A DNA stretch of 64,000 nucleotides. Source: RACS-047 sp031553855 (GTDB lineage: Bacteria; Bacillota; Clostridia; Christensenellales; Pumilibacteraceae). The number at the start of each line of letters is the position of its first letter. The stretch's first letter is position 1. The position numbers and the translations under genes are program-made. The stretch spans positions 1 through 64,000 of the forward strand of contig JAVBKW010000003.1 of assembly GCA_031553855.1 (NCBI GenBank), in the 5' to 3' direction. The notes beneath the pieces were generated by a model. The model did no database searches. It was not told where the DNA came from and saw nothing but the letters and a program-made list of their open reading frames with translations. Below are positions 31,821 through 41,872 of this stretch, in pieces.

Positions 31821-33173
31821 ATGCTTAATAAAAACGAAATTTTTGAAACTATACAGATGATCCAGAATCAGAATCTGGACGTGCGCACTATTACAATGGC
31901 GCTGTCGCTTTTTGATTGTATTACCGATTCCAAAAACGGTACGGCTGAAAAGGTTTACGAAAAGATAGTGGCAAAGGCCGGCCGCCTTGTGGAAACCGGC
32001 AACGCGCTGGCGCAGGAATACGGCATTCCCATAGTAAATAAGCGCGTCTCCGTTACGCCCATATCGATGATAGGCTCGGCAAGCGGCGGCTATGAGCAAA
32101 TTTGCCTTGCCCTCGATAAGGCGGCAAAAACTATCGGGGTGGACTTTATCGGCGGTTATTCGGCTCTTGTAAATAAGGGTATGACTAAAGGCGAGAGCGA
32201 TTTTATCGAGTCTATCCCCTCGGCTATTTCAAAAACGCAAAAGGTATGTTCGTCTGTTAACGTAGGCTCCTCAAAAAGCGGTATAAATATGGACGCTGTG
32301 CGCCTTTTAGGCTTTAAAATAAAGGAGCTTGCCGCCCTTACGGAGAAAAACGGCGGTATAGGCTGCGCAAAGTTCGTCGTATTCTGCAACGCGGTGGACG
32401 ATAATCCGTTTATGGCGGGCGCGTTCACAGGCGTCACCGAGGGCGACGGCATTATAAACGTCGGAGTTTCGGGGCCGGGCGTCGTTCAGAGCGCGATAGA
32501 AAAATATCCCGGCGCGGATATCGCGACGCTTGCCGAAATAATCAAAAAAACTGCTTTTAAAATAACGAGGGCAGGCCAGCTTATCGGTACGGAAGCGGCA
32601 AAACGCTTAAATTCCGAGTTCGGCATCGTCGATTTATCTCTTGCTCCTACGCCTAAAGTCGGCGATTCGGTCGCGCATATTTTAGAAGAAATGGGGCTTG
32701 AGAGCGTCGGCGCGCCCGGCACAACGGCCTGCCTTGCAATACTCAACGACGCGGTAAAAAAGGGCGGAGTTATGGCGTCCTCGAGCGTGGGCGGGCTTTC
32801 CGGCGCGTTTATTCCGGTCTCTGAGGATATAGGGATGATAAACGCCGTTAAAAGAGGCGCGCTCACATTAGAAAAACTCGAGGCAATGACGGCGGTTTGT
32901 TCGGTGGGGCTCGATATGATAGCCGTCCCCGGCGATACTCCCGCCTCGACGATAAGCGCGATAATAGCGGACGAGTGCGCGATAGGCATGATAAACAACA
33001 AAACCACCGCCGTAAGGATAATCCCCGCTCCGGGTTGCAAGGTCGGAGACGCCGTCGAGTTCGGCGGCCTTCTCGGGACTGCGCCCGTTATGGCGGTAAA
33101 TCCGTTCTCCGCGGAAAAATTCATCTCACGCGGCGGGAGAGTTCCCGCGCCTATCCACAGCAACAAAAATTGA
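31821..33173 (+). CDS. UPF0210/PFL-family protein (DUF711)
   Basis: The 450-aa protein matches the UPF0210 family: NEIFETIQMIQNQNLDVRTI at the start, SVTPISMIGSASG near residue 73, CAKFVVFCNAVDDNPFMAGAF-like block near 178, and GVMASSSVGGLSGAFIPVSED near 310. Members resemble glycyl-radical-enzyme-like (PFL) folds by sequence but have no established activity. Conserved linkage to the ACT protein suggests a ligand-regulated pair. Confidence 0.9.
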   Translation: MLNKNEIFETIQMIQNQNLDVRTITMALSLFDCITDSKNGTAEKVYEKIVAKAGRLVETGNALAQEYGIPIVNKRVSVTPISMIGSASGGYEQICLALDKAAKTIGVDFIGGYSALVNKGMTKGESDFIESIPSAISKTQKVCSSVNVGSSKSGINMDAVRLLGFKIKELAALTEKNGGIGCAKFVVFCNAVDDNPFMAGAFTGVTEGDGIINVGVSGPGVVQSAIEKYPGADIATLAEIIKKTAFKITRAGQLIGTEAAKRLNSEFGIVDLSLAPTPKVGDSVAHILEEMGLESVGAPGTTACLAILNDAVKKGGVMASSSVGGLSGAFIPVSEDIGMINAVKRGALTLEKLEAMTAVCSVGLDMIAVPGDTPASTISAIIADECAIGMINNKTTAVRIIPAPGCKVGDAVEFGGLLGTAPVMAVNPFSAEKFISRGGRVPAPIHSNKN

Positions 33174-33275
33174 CATTTTCCGGCTGGGATTAAATTGCGA
33201 AGGCAAGAAAATTGAATAAAGCGCGGACAAAAGACGATAATTCTTATAAAAAAATAAACAAAGGGACTTTTAATA

Positions 33276-35051
33276 ATGAAAAGAACAGACGTAAAAATAG
33301 AATATAAGTGGAAGCTTGAGGATATTTATCCGGGCCTTGCCGACTGGGAAAGGGAGTTTTCCGAGCTTAACAAAGAAATTGTAAAGGTGCTAAAGTTCAA
33401 GGGCAGGCTATCAGATAAAAATATGCTGATTGAATGCCTTAAATTTAACGACGCTGTAAACTTAAAGCTTGAAAAACTGTATTGCTACGCTATGTTTTTA
33501 AAGGACCAGAACGGCACCGACAACAAGGCGAACGAGGTGCGCTCAAGGGCGGAAACGCTGCTTGTGCAATTCGGTTCGATGTCGTCGTTTATTTCTCCTG
33601 AAATATCGGCAATGGACGAAACGGCTCTTAACAGCTTTATAAACGATCCCGATTTTGCCACCTACGACTATATGCTTAGCGAAGTCATCCGCGGCAAAAA
33701 GCATATATTATCTGAAAAAGAGGAAAATCTTTTAGCGCTGGGCGGTAAGACGTTCGGGGCGTTCCACGACATTTTCGCAAATCTCGACGATATCGACCTG
33801 CCGCTCCCCTATATCAAGGCAGAGGGGAAAAGAGAAAAGCTTACGCACGGAAAATACAGCCTGTTTTTGCAAAGCCCGGATTCATCCGTCCGCAAAAAAG
33901 CGTTTAAAGGAATGTACGGCGCGATCATTTCTATGATCAACACCATAACCGCGACCTACTCTTCTGAAGTCAATAAGAATAATTTTTTGGCAAAGGTAAG
34001 AAACTATGATTCCGCGCTCGATAAGGCGGTTACTTCCCGCAATATACCCGCGGACGTTGTGACAAACCTTATAAAAGAAACCGCTAAAAACCTCACTTTT
34101 GTTCACGATTATATCGCGCTGCGCAAAAAAGTCATCGGCGCGGAAGTTCTGCATATGTACGATCTGTATTTCCCGATTTTTGAAAATGCGGATATCAAAT
34201 GCAATTATGAAAAGGCTTACGATATGGTTTTAGAGGGCCTAAAGCCTATGGGGCAGGAGTATCTCGGCCTATTAAAACAGGCCAAAGACTCGCGCTGGAT
34301 CGACGTTGAAGAAACCGAAAACAAGCGCAGCGGGGCGTACTCGTGCGGCGTTGCCGGAGTCCATCCGTACGTACTTTTGAACTACCACGAAACTACGCAC
34401 GACATCTTCACGATCGCCCACGAAATGGGGCATGCGCTGCACTCGTATTATTCCTCGTCAAGTCAGCCCTACGCAAAAGCCGACTACGCGATTTTTGTAG
34501 CGGAAGTTGCAAGCACGGTGAACGAGGTAATGCTGTTAAAATACCTTATCAAAACCGTTTCGGATAAAAACGTAAAAAAATACCTGCTTTCGTACTATCT
34601 GGATATGTTCCGCACAACGATGTTCCGCCAGACTATGTTTGCCGAGTTCGAGGCAAAAGCGCACGCCGCCGAAGCCGCCTCTAAACCGCTTACCGTTGAG
34701 AGCTTGTCTAAAATATATCTCGACCTCAATAAGAAATACTACGGGCCCGCCGTTAAGCACGATAAAGAGATACGCTACGAATGGGCAAGGATCCCGCATT
34801 TCTACCGCGCTTTCTACGTCTACCAGTATGCGACGGGAATTGCGAGCGCAGTCAATATCGTAAAGACTATTTTAAGCGAGGGAGAGGGCGCGGTCACGCG
34901 GTACAAAAAGTTCCTTTGCGCGGGCGGCTCAAAATCGCCGTACGAAATACTCAAAGACTGCGGCGTCGATTTGCTTACCTCAAATCCCTACGACGTCGCG
35001 TTCGGCGAGTTCAGAGATACGCTGGAAGAATTGAAAAAACTCTGCGACTAA
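33276..35051 (+). CDS. pepF: Oligoendopeptidase F
   Basis: The 591-aa M3-family metallopeptidase cleaves short peptides in the cytoplasm. Zinc ligands lie in IAHEMGHALHSYYS (HExxH, near residue 380), with EVASTVNEVM following as the third ligand glutamate near 409. The N-terminal YKWKLEDIYPGLADWE is typical of PepF. Length is as expected (about 600). CAAAGGGA precedes the ATG. It is monocistronic. Confidence 0.94.
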   Translation: MKRTDVKIEYKWKLEDIYPGLADWEREFSELNKEIVKVLKFKGRLSDKNMLIECLKFNDAVNLKLEKLYCYAMFLKDQNGTDNKANEVRSRAETLLVQFGSMSSFISPEISAMDETALNSFINDPDFATYDYMLSEVIRGKKHILSEKEENLLALGGKTFGAFHDIFANLDDIDLPLPYIKAEGKREKLTHGKYSLFLQSPDSSVRKKAFKGMYGAIISMINTITATYSSEVNKNNFLAKVRNYDSALDKAVTSRNIPADVVTNLIKETAKNLTFVHDYIALRKKVIGAEVLHMYDLYFPIFENADIKCNYEKAYDMVLEGLKPMGQEYLGLLKQAKDSRWIDVEETENKRSGAYSCGVAGVHPYVLLNYHETTHDIFTIAHEMGHALHSYYSSSSQPYAKADYAIFVAEVASTVNEVMLLKYLIKTVSDKNVKKYLLSYYLDMFRTTMFRQTMFAEFEAKAHAAEAASKPLTVESLSKIYLDLNKKYYGPAVKHDKEIRYEWARIPHFYRAFYVYQYATGIASAVNIVKTILSEGEGAVTRYKKFLCAGGSKSPYEILKDCGVDLLTSNPYDVAFGEFRDTLEELKKLCD

Positions 35052-35153
35052 GGGGCACTGTGAACAAACTCCGTGATTGGAATTTGTACGCTGCTTTAGC
35101 CGGATAAATAATCTCGGAAAAACTCACATAAAATATTTCAAAAGGATATTTGA

Positions 35154-36140
35154 ATGAAAAGAAAAATCGCCGTTTTTATAATGATGATACTTGTTGTTTC
35201 CGTATTTGCCGGATGCGAATCCGGAGTGGAGTTTAAGTACGCCTCCGACGAAGAAAAAAGCTATTATTATATCGATTTTATGTTCGATAACACCGAGCTT
35301 AGCCTTTTGAACGGTTCGAGCGCATTGCGCGTAAGCGACTATCATGTAGACGGCGTTGAAAGCGTAGCGGAAATTTACTGGAAGGTCGAGGACTATCTTA
35401 AACTGCTTATGGCCAATTTTTCGGGTTTTGAATATCAGGATAAGGACGATGAAACCGACCCTGATCGCACATATTATATGTTTTACAGGGAAATGGAAAG
35501 GCCGGACGAGGAGCCGGAAGAAGAGGAGAACGACGGACTGCCGGAGGGTTACACTTTAAATAAGGGCCTGTTTATATACACCATAACCGTAGAGCAGGAT
35601 AACCCTTTCAACGAAGTCCGTACGGCTTATAACAAGAACGGCGCAAGCGGGATCGATGCGATAGACGTTTTTAAATACGGCGCGTCAAACCCCTCAAACG
35701 GCAAACTGCTGATGCCCTCGTTTTCAGCCGCGTTCCCCGCATTCAGCTATGTCGGCACCGGCGATTTGACGCTCAATTACTTTCTGCAAACCAACTCAAA
35801 GCTTATAACAGAGTCAAATAAGTTCTTTTATGACTACAACGGCAATAAATATTATCTTTTTGAATCCAGTCTCAACGAGGATAACGGCAAGATAACGTTC
35901 AAATATTACAGGGCAAATTCGCTGGGCTGGAATATTTTATCGGTAGCGATTGGATTTATTGTTGTGGGCGCGCTGATACTTTTGGCAAAATACGGCCCCA
36001 AAAAAGCTCCGCCGCCGCAAAGATCGCGGTACCGGATATATGAATACAAAAAGCCGGACGCGCCGTTTGGAAGCGATTATGAAAATAAAAACAAAAACGG
36101 GAACGATAAGTCCTCAAATGATCCTTTCGCGGGATATTAA
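35154..36140 (+). CDS. Lipoprotein with C-terminal membrane anchor, unknown
   Basis: The 328-aa protein has a lipoprotein signal (lipobox VFAGC, Cys about residue 21). A large extracytoplasmic domain follows, including an acidic stretch DEEPEEEENDG near 118. A C-terminal helix (about 261-283, VAIGFIVVGALILLAKYG) and a charged Pro/Asn-rich tail close it. This topology anchors the domain at both ends. Family not recognised. Confidence 0.78.
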   Translation: MKRKIAVFIMMILVVSVFAGCESGVEFKYASDEEKSYYYIDFMFDNTELSLLNGSSALRVSDYHVDGVESVAEIYWKVEDYLKLLMANFSGFEYQDKDDETDPDRTYYMFYREMERPDEEPEEEENDGLPEGYTLNKGLFIYTITVEQDNPFNEVRTAYNKNGASGIDAIDVFKYGASNPSNGKLLMPSFSAAFPAFSYVGTGDLTLNYFLQTNSKLITESNKFFYDYNGNKYYLFESSLNEDNGKITFKYYRANSLGWNILSVAIGFIVVGALILLAKYGPKKAPPPQRSRYRIYEYKKPDAPFGSDYENKNKNGNDKSSNDPFAGY

Positions 36141-36198
36141 AGCAAAAAAATGATCAGACGGGAATATGATGAAATCTTTTAATCTATAAGGAAAATAA

Positions 36199-38028
36199 AT
36201 GAAGAACGAACACATAAGAAACGTGGCGATAATCGCGCACGTTGACCACGGAAAAACAACGCTTGTCGATCAGATGCTTAAGCAGGGCGGCGTATTCCGT
36301 TCAAACCAGGTAGTTATGGACAGGGTCATGGACTCCAACGATTTAGAGCGCGAGCGCGGCATAACTATTCTTGCAAAAAACACATCCGTCAAATACGGCA
36401 ACTATAAAATCAACGTAGTAGACACCCCCGGCCACGCGGATTTCGGCGGCGAGGTAGAGCGTATACTTAAAATGGTCAACGGAGTAGTGCTTGTCGTGGA
36501 CGCATACGAGGGAACGATGCCGCAGACGAGGTTTGTTCTTCAAAAGGCGCTGCAGCTTAATCATAAGGTCGTAGTGCTAATTAATAAAATCGACCGTCCC
36601 GACGCAAGGGTCAAAGAGGTTTTAGACGAGGTTTTAGAATTACTTATGCAGCTGGAGGCTACCGACGAGCAGATCGACAGCCCCGTCGTGTATTGTTCGG
36701 CGCGCGAGGGCGTCTCAAGCCTCAGCGCGACCCAGAAAGGGACGGACTTCATTCCGCTTTTTGAAACGATAGTGCGCCATATACCCGCGCCGGACGCCGA
36801 GCTAAGCGAGCCGGCGCAAATGCTTATAAGCGCGCTGGATTATTCCGACTACGTGGGCGCCATAGGTATCGGCAGGATAGAGCGCGGCATTTTCAAGCAG
36901 AATATGCCTATCGCCTTAACTAACTTTCATAACGATTCGGGAAAAGCCTCAAGGTCGAAAGTCACCAATATTTACACCTTCGAGGGCCTTGCAAGAGTCG
37001 CAACGGAAGTGGCCGAGGCCGGCGATATAGTCTGCGTTTCGGGCGTAGAGGGCGTAAGCATAGGCGATACGCTTTGCGACGTTAATAATATCGAGGCGAT
37101 AGAGTTTCCCAAAATTTCCGAGCCGAGCGTTGAAATGACTTTCTTAGTCAACGATTCGCCGTTTGCCGGAAAAGAGGGCAAATTCGTTACGTCGCGCCAT
37201 TTAAGGGCAAGGCTATACAAAGAAGCGGTGCGCGACGTTTCCTTAAGAGTCAACGACGCCGACACGTCTGAGGCGTTTTTGGTTTGCGGCAGGGGGGAGA
37301 TGCACCTTTCCGTCCTTATCGAAAATATGCGCCGCGAGGGCTATGAGTTTCAGGTTTCGATGCCGAGAGTCTTATTTAAAGAGGAGGACGGCGTTAAAAC
37401 CGAGCCATACGACAGGCTAAGTATCGACGTTCCCACAGAGTCCGTCGGCGTGGTTATGGAGAAAATGGGTATCCGCAAGGGCGAACTTGTAACAATGAAC
37501 GGCGTAAACGAAAGAATGAAGCTTGAGTTTTTGATTCCTGCGCGCGGGCTGTTCGGATATAAATCAGAATTTTTGACAGACACTAAGGGCGAGGGCGTTT
37601 TCAGCTCCGTATTTGAAAAATACGCGCCCTACTGCGGCGAGATCGAACGCCGTCCAAACGGCTCATTAGTAGCATTTGAAACTGGCGATGCCGTAGTTTA
37701 CGGATTGTATAACGCTCAAGAGCGGGGAACTCTGTTTATCGGCGCAAACACTAAGGTGTACGAGGGTATGATAGTCGGCGAAAACCCCAAGGGCGGCGAT
37801 ATCGTGGTGAACGTATGTAAGCGCAAGCAGATGACCAATATGCGCTCATCGGCCTCCGATGAAGCTTTAAGGCTCTCTTCGCCCAAGGTGATGAGCCTTG
37901 AACAGGCGTTAGAGTTTATCGCCGACGACGAGTACATGGAAGTAACGCCGCTCAATATCAGGATACGCAAAAAGATACTTGATAAAGAAATGCGCGCTAA
38001 GTTTGAAAACCGCAAAAAGCAGGATTAA
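36199..38028 (+). CDS. typA: Ribosome-associated GTPase TypA/BipA
   Basis: The 609-aa translational GTPase has G1 AHVDHGKTTL (about 14-23), the effector-region ERERGITILAKN near 50, DTPGHADFGG near 73, NKIDRPDAR near 127, EF-G-like domains II, III and V, and a BipA-specific C-terminal domain. The EHP-like motif typical of BipA is present (GEMHLSVLIENMRREGYE). It acts on the 70S ribosome in stress and large-subunit assembly. SD AAGGAAA precedes the ATG. Confidence 0.96.
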   Translation: MKNEHIRNVAIIAHVDHGKTTLVDQMLKQGGVFRSNQVVMDRVMDSNDLERERGITILAKNTSVKYGNYKINVVDTPGHADFGGEVERILKMVNGVVLVVDAYEGTMPQTRFVLQKALQLNHKVVVLINKIDRPDARVKEVLDEVLELLMQLEATDEQIDSPVVYCSAREGVSSLSATQKGTDFIPLFETIVRHIPAPDAELSEPAQMLISALDYSDYVGAIGIGRIERGIFKQNMPIALTNFHNDSGKASRSKVTNIYTFEGLARVATEVAEAGDIVCVSGVEGVSIGDTLCDVNNIEAIEFPKISEPSVEMTFLVNDSPFAGKEGKFVTSRHLRARLYKEAVRDVSLRVNDADTSEAFLVCGRGEMHLSVLIENMRREGYEFQVSMPRVLFKEEDGVKTEPYDRLSIDVPTESVGVVMEKMGIRKGELVTMNGVNERMKLEFLIPARGLFGYKSEFLTDTKGEGVFSSVFEKYAPYCGEIERRPNGSLVAFETGDAVVYGLYNAQERGTLFIGANTKVYEGMIVGENPKGGDIVVNVCKRKQMTNMRSSASDEALRLSSPKVMSLEQALEFIADDEYMEVTPLNIRIRKKILDKEMRAKFENRKKQD

Positions 38029-38126
38029 GGCAGAGCGATATTTAGTTGCAAAAAGTAAGTTTTAAGGCAGAGTAATATTCATTCACTGTCTTATAAAAAA
38101 AGTAAGTTTAAGGGGGCGTTAAAAAA

Positions 38127-39677
38127 TTGCCGTCTGTTAAAAAGAATGAGATCAATAAAAACCATCCTAATTTAGCCGCGCGGATCCTGCCGCATAACCT
38201 TGAGGCGGAGCAGGCTGTTTTAGGCTGCGTTTTGATCGACGAATATGCGCCGCTGCATATCCTTAACGAATTAAAGCCGGACGATTTTTATTCGCCGGCT
38301 CACACTAAAATTTTCGAGGCGATGCTCGAAATAATGCATAAGGATAAACCCGTCGATATCGTTATGCTTGTACAAGAGCTTGAAACTATGGGCGAAACGG
38401 AGAACGCAGGCGGCCTTACATATTTAACGACGCTGTCAAATATTGTGCCGTCCGCCTCCAATTACGCGCATTATACCGATATTGTCAAGAAAAATTCGAT
38501 GCTAAGAAGGCTTATCGCGTCGGCGCAAAAAATAACCGATAAAGCCTTCACCGGCGACCCTGACGACGACGCGCTCAAATTTGCCGAAGGGGAAATTTAT
38601 ACTTTGGCCGAAAAGCTGGATAAATCCTCCCTTGCAGAAGCGCGCGAGGCGGTCAAAGCGGCTATCGATAAAATGGAATTTTTGTTCAACAACCCAAACG
38701 CGCTGCGCGGCATTCCCACGGGATTTAAGCGTCTGAACGACCTTTTGAACGGCCTTCAGCCCTCCGACCTTATCTTAATTGCAGCACGTCCCGGCCAGGG
38801 AAAAACTAGTATCGGCATGAATATTATCCAGCACGCGGCGCTCGATAACAACCGCCGCACCGAGGCGGGCAAGCCCGACCCTTACAAATGCGCCGTTTTT
38901 TCGCTGGAAATGCCCGCAGTCCAGCTTGCGCGCAGAATGCTTTGTTCCGTCTCTAAGGTGTCGCTGCGAAACGCCAGCAAGGGCGACCTTAAACCCGACG
39001 AATGGAAACGCCTGCACGCGGGCAAGGCGCTCCTTGACCGCGCCCATATTTATATAGACGATTCTTCCCTTACAACGCCTATCGAAATTTTATCTAAATG
39101 CCGCCGCTTAAAGCGTGAAAAGGGGCTCGACCTTATTATGGTCGATTACCTTCAGCTGATGAGCTCGGGTAAAAAGGTTGAAAACCGCCAGCAGGAAGTC
39201 GCGGACATTACAAGGACGATGAAGATCGCCGCAAAAGAGCTTAACGTGCCTATTTTACTGCTCAGCCAGATGTCGCGCGAGGTGGAGAAAAGGCAGACGA
39301 AACGCCCGCAGATGTCGGACTTAAGAGAATCCGGCGCGATAGAGCAGGACGCGGATATTATTATGTTTATCTACCGCGAGCATGATCCGCACGATTTGAG
39401 CATAGACGAGGCCACGAGAAACAAGGTTGAACTTGTCATCGCCAAGCACCGTAACGGCGAAACGGGCGATATCGAGCTGAAATGGCGCGGAGAATGGGTC
39501 TCTTTTGAGGACGTCGATTCCTCGGCCGCCCTTGAAAGCCGCGTGCCGCCGGCAAAGGACGAGGGCGGAAGCTTTGTAATGGCCGACGATTCAGCGCCCG
39601 CGCAGGTGTCGTCGATGACGACGGAGGAAATTTTGTCGGTCCGGCCTGAGAGCGGAAACGACGACGATATTTTTTAG
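38127..39677 (+). CDS. dnaB: Replicative DNA helicase
   Basis: DnaB unwinds DNA at the fork. The 516-aa protein has the N-terminal helical domain (LEAEQAVLGCVLID near 26-39) and the RecA-like C-terminal domain. Walker A ARPGQGKTS is near 219-227, Walker B LIMVDYLQLM near 334, LLSQMSREVEKR near 375 and DLRESGAIEQDADII near 398. It starts at TTG 38127 with AGGGGG 8 bases upstream. A Pro/Ser/Asp-rich tail of about 50 residues extends beyond the core and is longer than usual. Confidence 0.95.
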   Translation: MPSVKKNEINKNHPNLAARILPHNLEAEQAVLGCVLIDEYAPLHILNELKPDDFYSPAHTKIFEAMLEIMHKDKPVDIVMLVQELETMGETENAGGLTYLTTLSNIVPSASNYAHYTDIVKKNSMLRRLIASAQKITDKAFTGDPDDDALKFAEGEIYTLAEKLDKSSLAEAREAVKAAIDKMEFLFNNPNALRGIPTGFKRLNDLLNGLQPSDLILIAARPGQGKTSIGMNIIQHAALDNNRRTEAGKPDPYKCAVFSLEMPAVQLARRMLCSVSKVSLRNASKGDLKPDEWKRLHAGKALLDRAHIYIDDSSLTTPIEILSKCRRLKREKGLDLIMVDYLQLMSSGKKVENRQQEVADITRTMKIAAKELNVPILLLSQMSREVEKRQTKRPQMSDLRESGAIEQDADIIMFIYREHDPHDLSIDEATRNKVELVIAKHRNGETGDIELKWRGEWVSFEDVDSSAALESRVPPAKDEGGSFVMADDSAPAQVSSMTTEEILSVRPESGNDDDIF

Positions 39678-39745
39678 AAGGTTTCTAAAACTGCACAAAA
39701 CAACAAAAACGATCGTAAAGAATAAAAATAAGGAATCAAAATAAA

Positions 39746-40663
39746 ATGGTTGAAGTAAAAAAGATTGATTTTTTAGGATGGAAGGATTGCCTTTTACTCA
39801 CAAACGGCAGCGTTAAGGTCGTGGTCACAACGGCGGTAGGCCCCAGGATCATCAGCCTGACGATCAATAATAAAGCCGAACATATGACTATTTTTGAAGA
39901 GAGCAAGGGCAAAAGCGGAGGAGACGGGTTTGTTGCATACGGCGGCCACAGAGTCTGGCATGCGCCGGAGGAATCCGTCCGCACTTATTTTCCGGATAAT
40001 GAGCCTTGCGTATATGAGATAAAGGGCAATACGGTCAGCGTTATGCACAAGGAAAAGGAAACGGGCCTTACTAAGGGCGTCGTTATCGAGATGGAAGAGT
40101 CCGGCTCGATAACCGTCAATAACGTTATTGCCAACGACGGCTTTTTCGACGTTGAGCTGTCCGTCTGGGGGCTCACGCAACTTGACCCTAACGGTATGCT
40201 CGTCATCCCTAACAGCCGTCTGGATACGGGGCTAGTGGGCAACAGGGCGGTTTCAATGTGGCCGTATTCAAAAATGAACGACAAGCGCGTTTACTGGGGC
40301 GATAAATTTATATGCGTCACTCCCGACACTAAGGCCGTTTCGCCGTTTAAGCTCGGTTCGACGGTAGACGAGGGGTATGCCGCATACTTTAATCACGGGC
40401 AGTTACTGCTCAAAGAATTTGAACACTATTATAACGCCGACTACCCCAACTATTTCTGCAACTTTGAAACGTATACTAATAAGGATATGATAGAGTTCGA
40501 GTCGCTCTCGCCCATTATGACTGTAGAGCCGGGCGAGGTGGCGGTAAGCGTTGAAAAATGGCATTTTGCAGACGATATAAAAAAGCCCGGCGCCTTAGAC
40601 GAGGACGCTATCGAAAAGGCTGTAAAATCGGTGCTGGACAAAGTAAGAAAAGACGGGGAATAG
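39746..40663 (+). CDS. Galactose-mutarotase-fold protein (DUF4380-like)
   Basis: The 305-aa protein looks all-beta. Segments LTNGSVKVVVTTAVGPRIIS, YGGHRVWHAPEE near 72, and SVWGLTQLDPNGMLVIPNSR near 145 resemble DUF4380/aldose-1-epimerase-like sugar-binding proteins. No signal peptide is present, so it is probably cytoplasmic. SD AAGGAA lies 10 bases upstream. The substrate is unknown, and catalysis is not certain. Confidence 0.65.
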   Translation: MVEVKKIDFLGWKDCLLLTNGSVKVVVTTAVGPRIISLTINNKAEHMTIFEESKGKSGGDGFVAYGGHRVWHAPEESVRTYFPDNEPCVYEIKGNTVSVMHKEKETGLTKGVVIEMEESGSITVNNVIANDGFFDVELSVWGLTQLDPNGMLVIPNSRLDTGLVGNRAVSMWPYSKMNDKRVYWGDKFICVTPDTKAVSPFKLGSTVDEGYAAYFNHGQLLLKEFEHYYNADYPNYFCNFETYTNKDMIEFESLSPIMTVEPGEVAVSVEKWHFADDIKKPGALDEDAIEKAVKSVLDKVRKDGE

Positions 40664-40734
40664 CAGGCTTTTAATAAGATTAAATATAGGTTAACATCGG
40701 CCGGCTTTAACTCAGCCGATATTATAGGAAGAAG

Positions 40735-41862
40735 ATGGCAACAGAACCGCAAAATAGTAAACGCGCTAAAAAAGGAATAGTGATCGGCCTTATCGGCCTT
40801 GCGCTAAATTTTTTGCTGGGCGCCTCTAAGCTTATCGCGGGGATTTTAACCGGCAGCGTCGCCATTCTTACAGACGCCGTCAATAATTTTTCAGACTCGG
40901 GCGCAAGCGTCGTTACGAGCGTGTCGTTCGCGCTTTCGAGCCGTAAAGCGGATAAGGAGCATCCCTACGGCCACGGCAGGTACGAATACGTCGCAAGCTT
41001 TATTATCGGATTATTTATCGTTTTTGTCGGATTCCAGTTCGTAATTGAGAGCGTCAAAAAGATTTTTGCTCCCTCGGCGGTGGACGTCAGCGTTATCGGC
41101 GTAGTAATTTTAGTTTCGTCGGTGGCGGTCAAGCTGTTTATGCTGTTTTTCTATCGCGTCAGCGCAAAAAAACTGGGCTCCGACTCGCTTTACGCCGCTT
41201 CCGCCGACAGTCTTTCAGACTGCCTTATAACAAGCGTGGTTTTAGTCGCATTCATTATGTGCAAAATATTTCCGTCTCTGCCGTTCAGTATAGACGGAGC
41301 ATGCGGCGTGCTGGTTTCTGTGTTTGTCATAATAAGCGGAGTAAAAATAGTTATAAAAACTATCGGCAAGCTGTTAGGCAACGGCGGCGACCTTAAACTG
41401 GGCGAAAAAGTGTACGAGCTTATTTGCGCCGAGCCCTTGATAATCGGCGCGCATGACTTAAGGCTGCACGACTATGGCCCGGGCGTGCGTATCGGCTCGG
41501 TGCATGCGGAATTCGACAAGGACCTTTCGATAACGCAGGCTCACGACATCATCGACAGGCTTGAAAAAGAAGTAATGGCGCAACTGGGCGTAGACCTTGT
41601 GATACACGTAGACCCCATAAACATATCGGACCCCGTCCTTAACAAGCTGCGCGCCGTTATAACTGCTGTAATAAAAATGTACCGCAACTCCTCGATTCAC
41701 GAGCTGGCTATCGACTACGAGGCTAAGGCCATATCCTTTCATATCCAGCTTCCTGTAAAATACGAGGAAATATCGCATCAGATAAAAGACGTTTTAAGCG
41801 CGGAAATTGCCAAAACCTTCGGCGATTATACTTTAGACATAGGAATAGATTTAATAAACTAG
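40735..41862 (+). CDS. Cation diffusion facilitator (CDF) metal exporter
   Basis: The 375-aa protein has six membrane helices between about 12 and 220 and a cytoplasmic C-terminal domain. The metal-site helix TDAVNNFSDSGASV (about 43-56) and the family motif HPYGHGRYEYV near 75 are intact. A second site, SADSLSDCLITSV, is near 157. Fluxes Zn, Mn, Fe or Cd out of the cell against protons; the specific metal is not readable. The tail is extended to about 375 residues. It ends 10 bases before the next gene. Confidence 0.9.
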   Translation: MATEPQNSKRAKKGIVIGLIGLALNFLLGASKLIAGILTGSVAILTDAVNNFSDSGASVVTSVSFALSSRKADKEHPYGHGRYEYVASFIIGLFIVFVGFQFVIESVKKIFAPSAVDVSVIGVVILVSSVAVKLFMLFFYRVSAKKLGSDSLYAASADSLSDCLITSVVLVAFIMCKIFPSLPFSIDGACGVLVSVFVIISGVKIVIKTIGKLLGNGGDLKLGEKVYELICAEPLIIGAHDLRLHDYGPGVRIGSVHAEFDKDLSITQAHDIIDRLEKEVMAQLGVDLVIHVDPINISDPVLNKLRAVITAVIKMYRNSSIHELAIDYEAKAISFHIQLPVKYEEISHQIKDVLSAEIAKTFGDYTLDIGIDLIN

Positions 41863-41872
41863 AGGTAGGAAA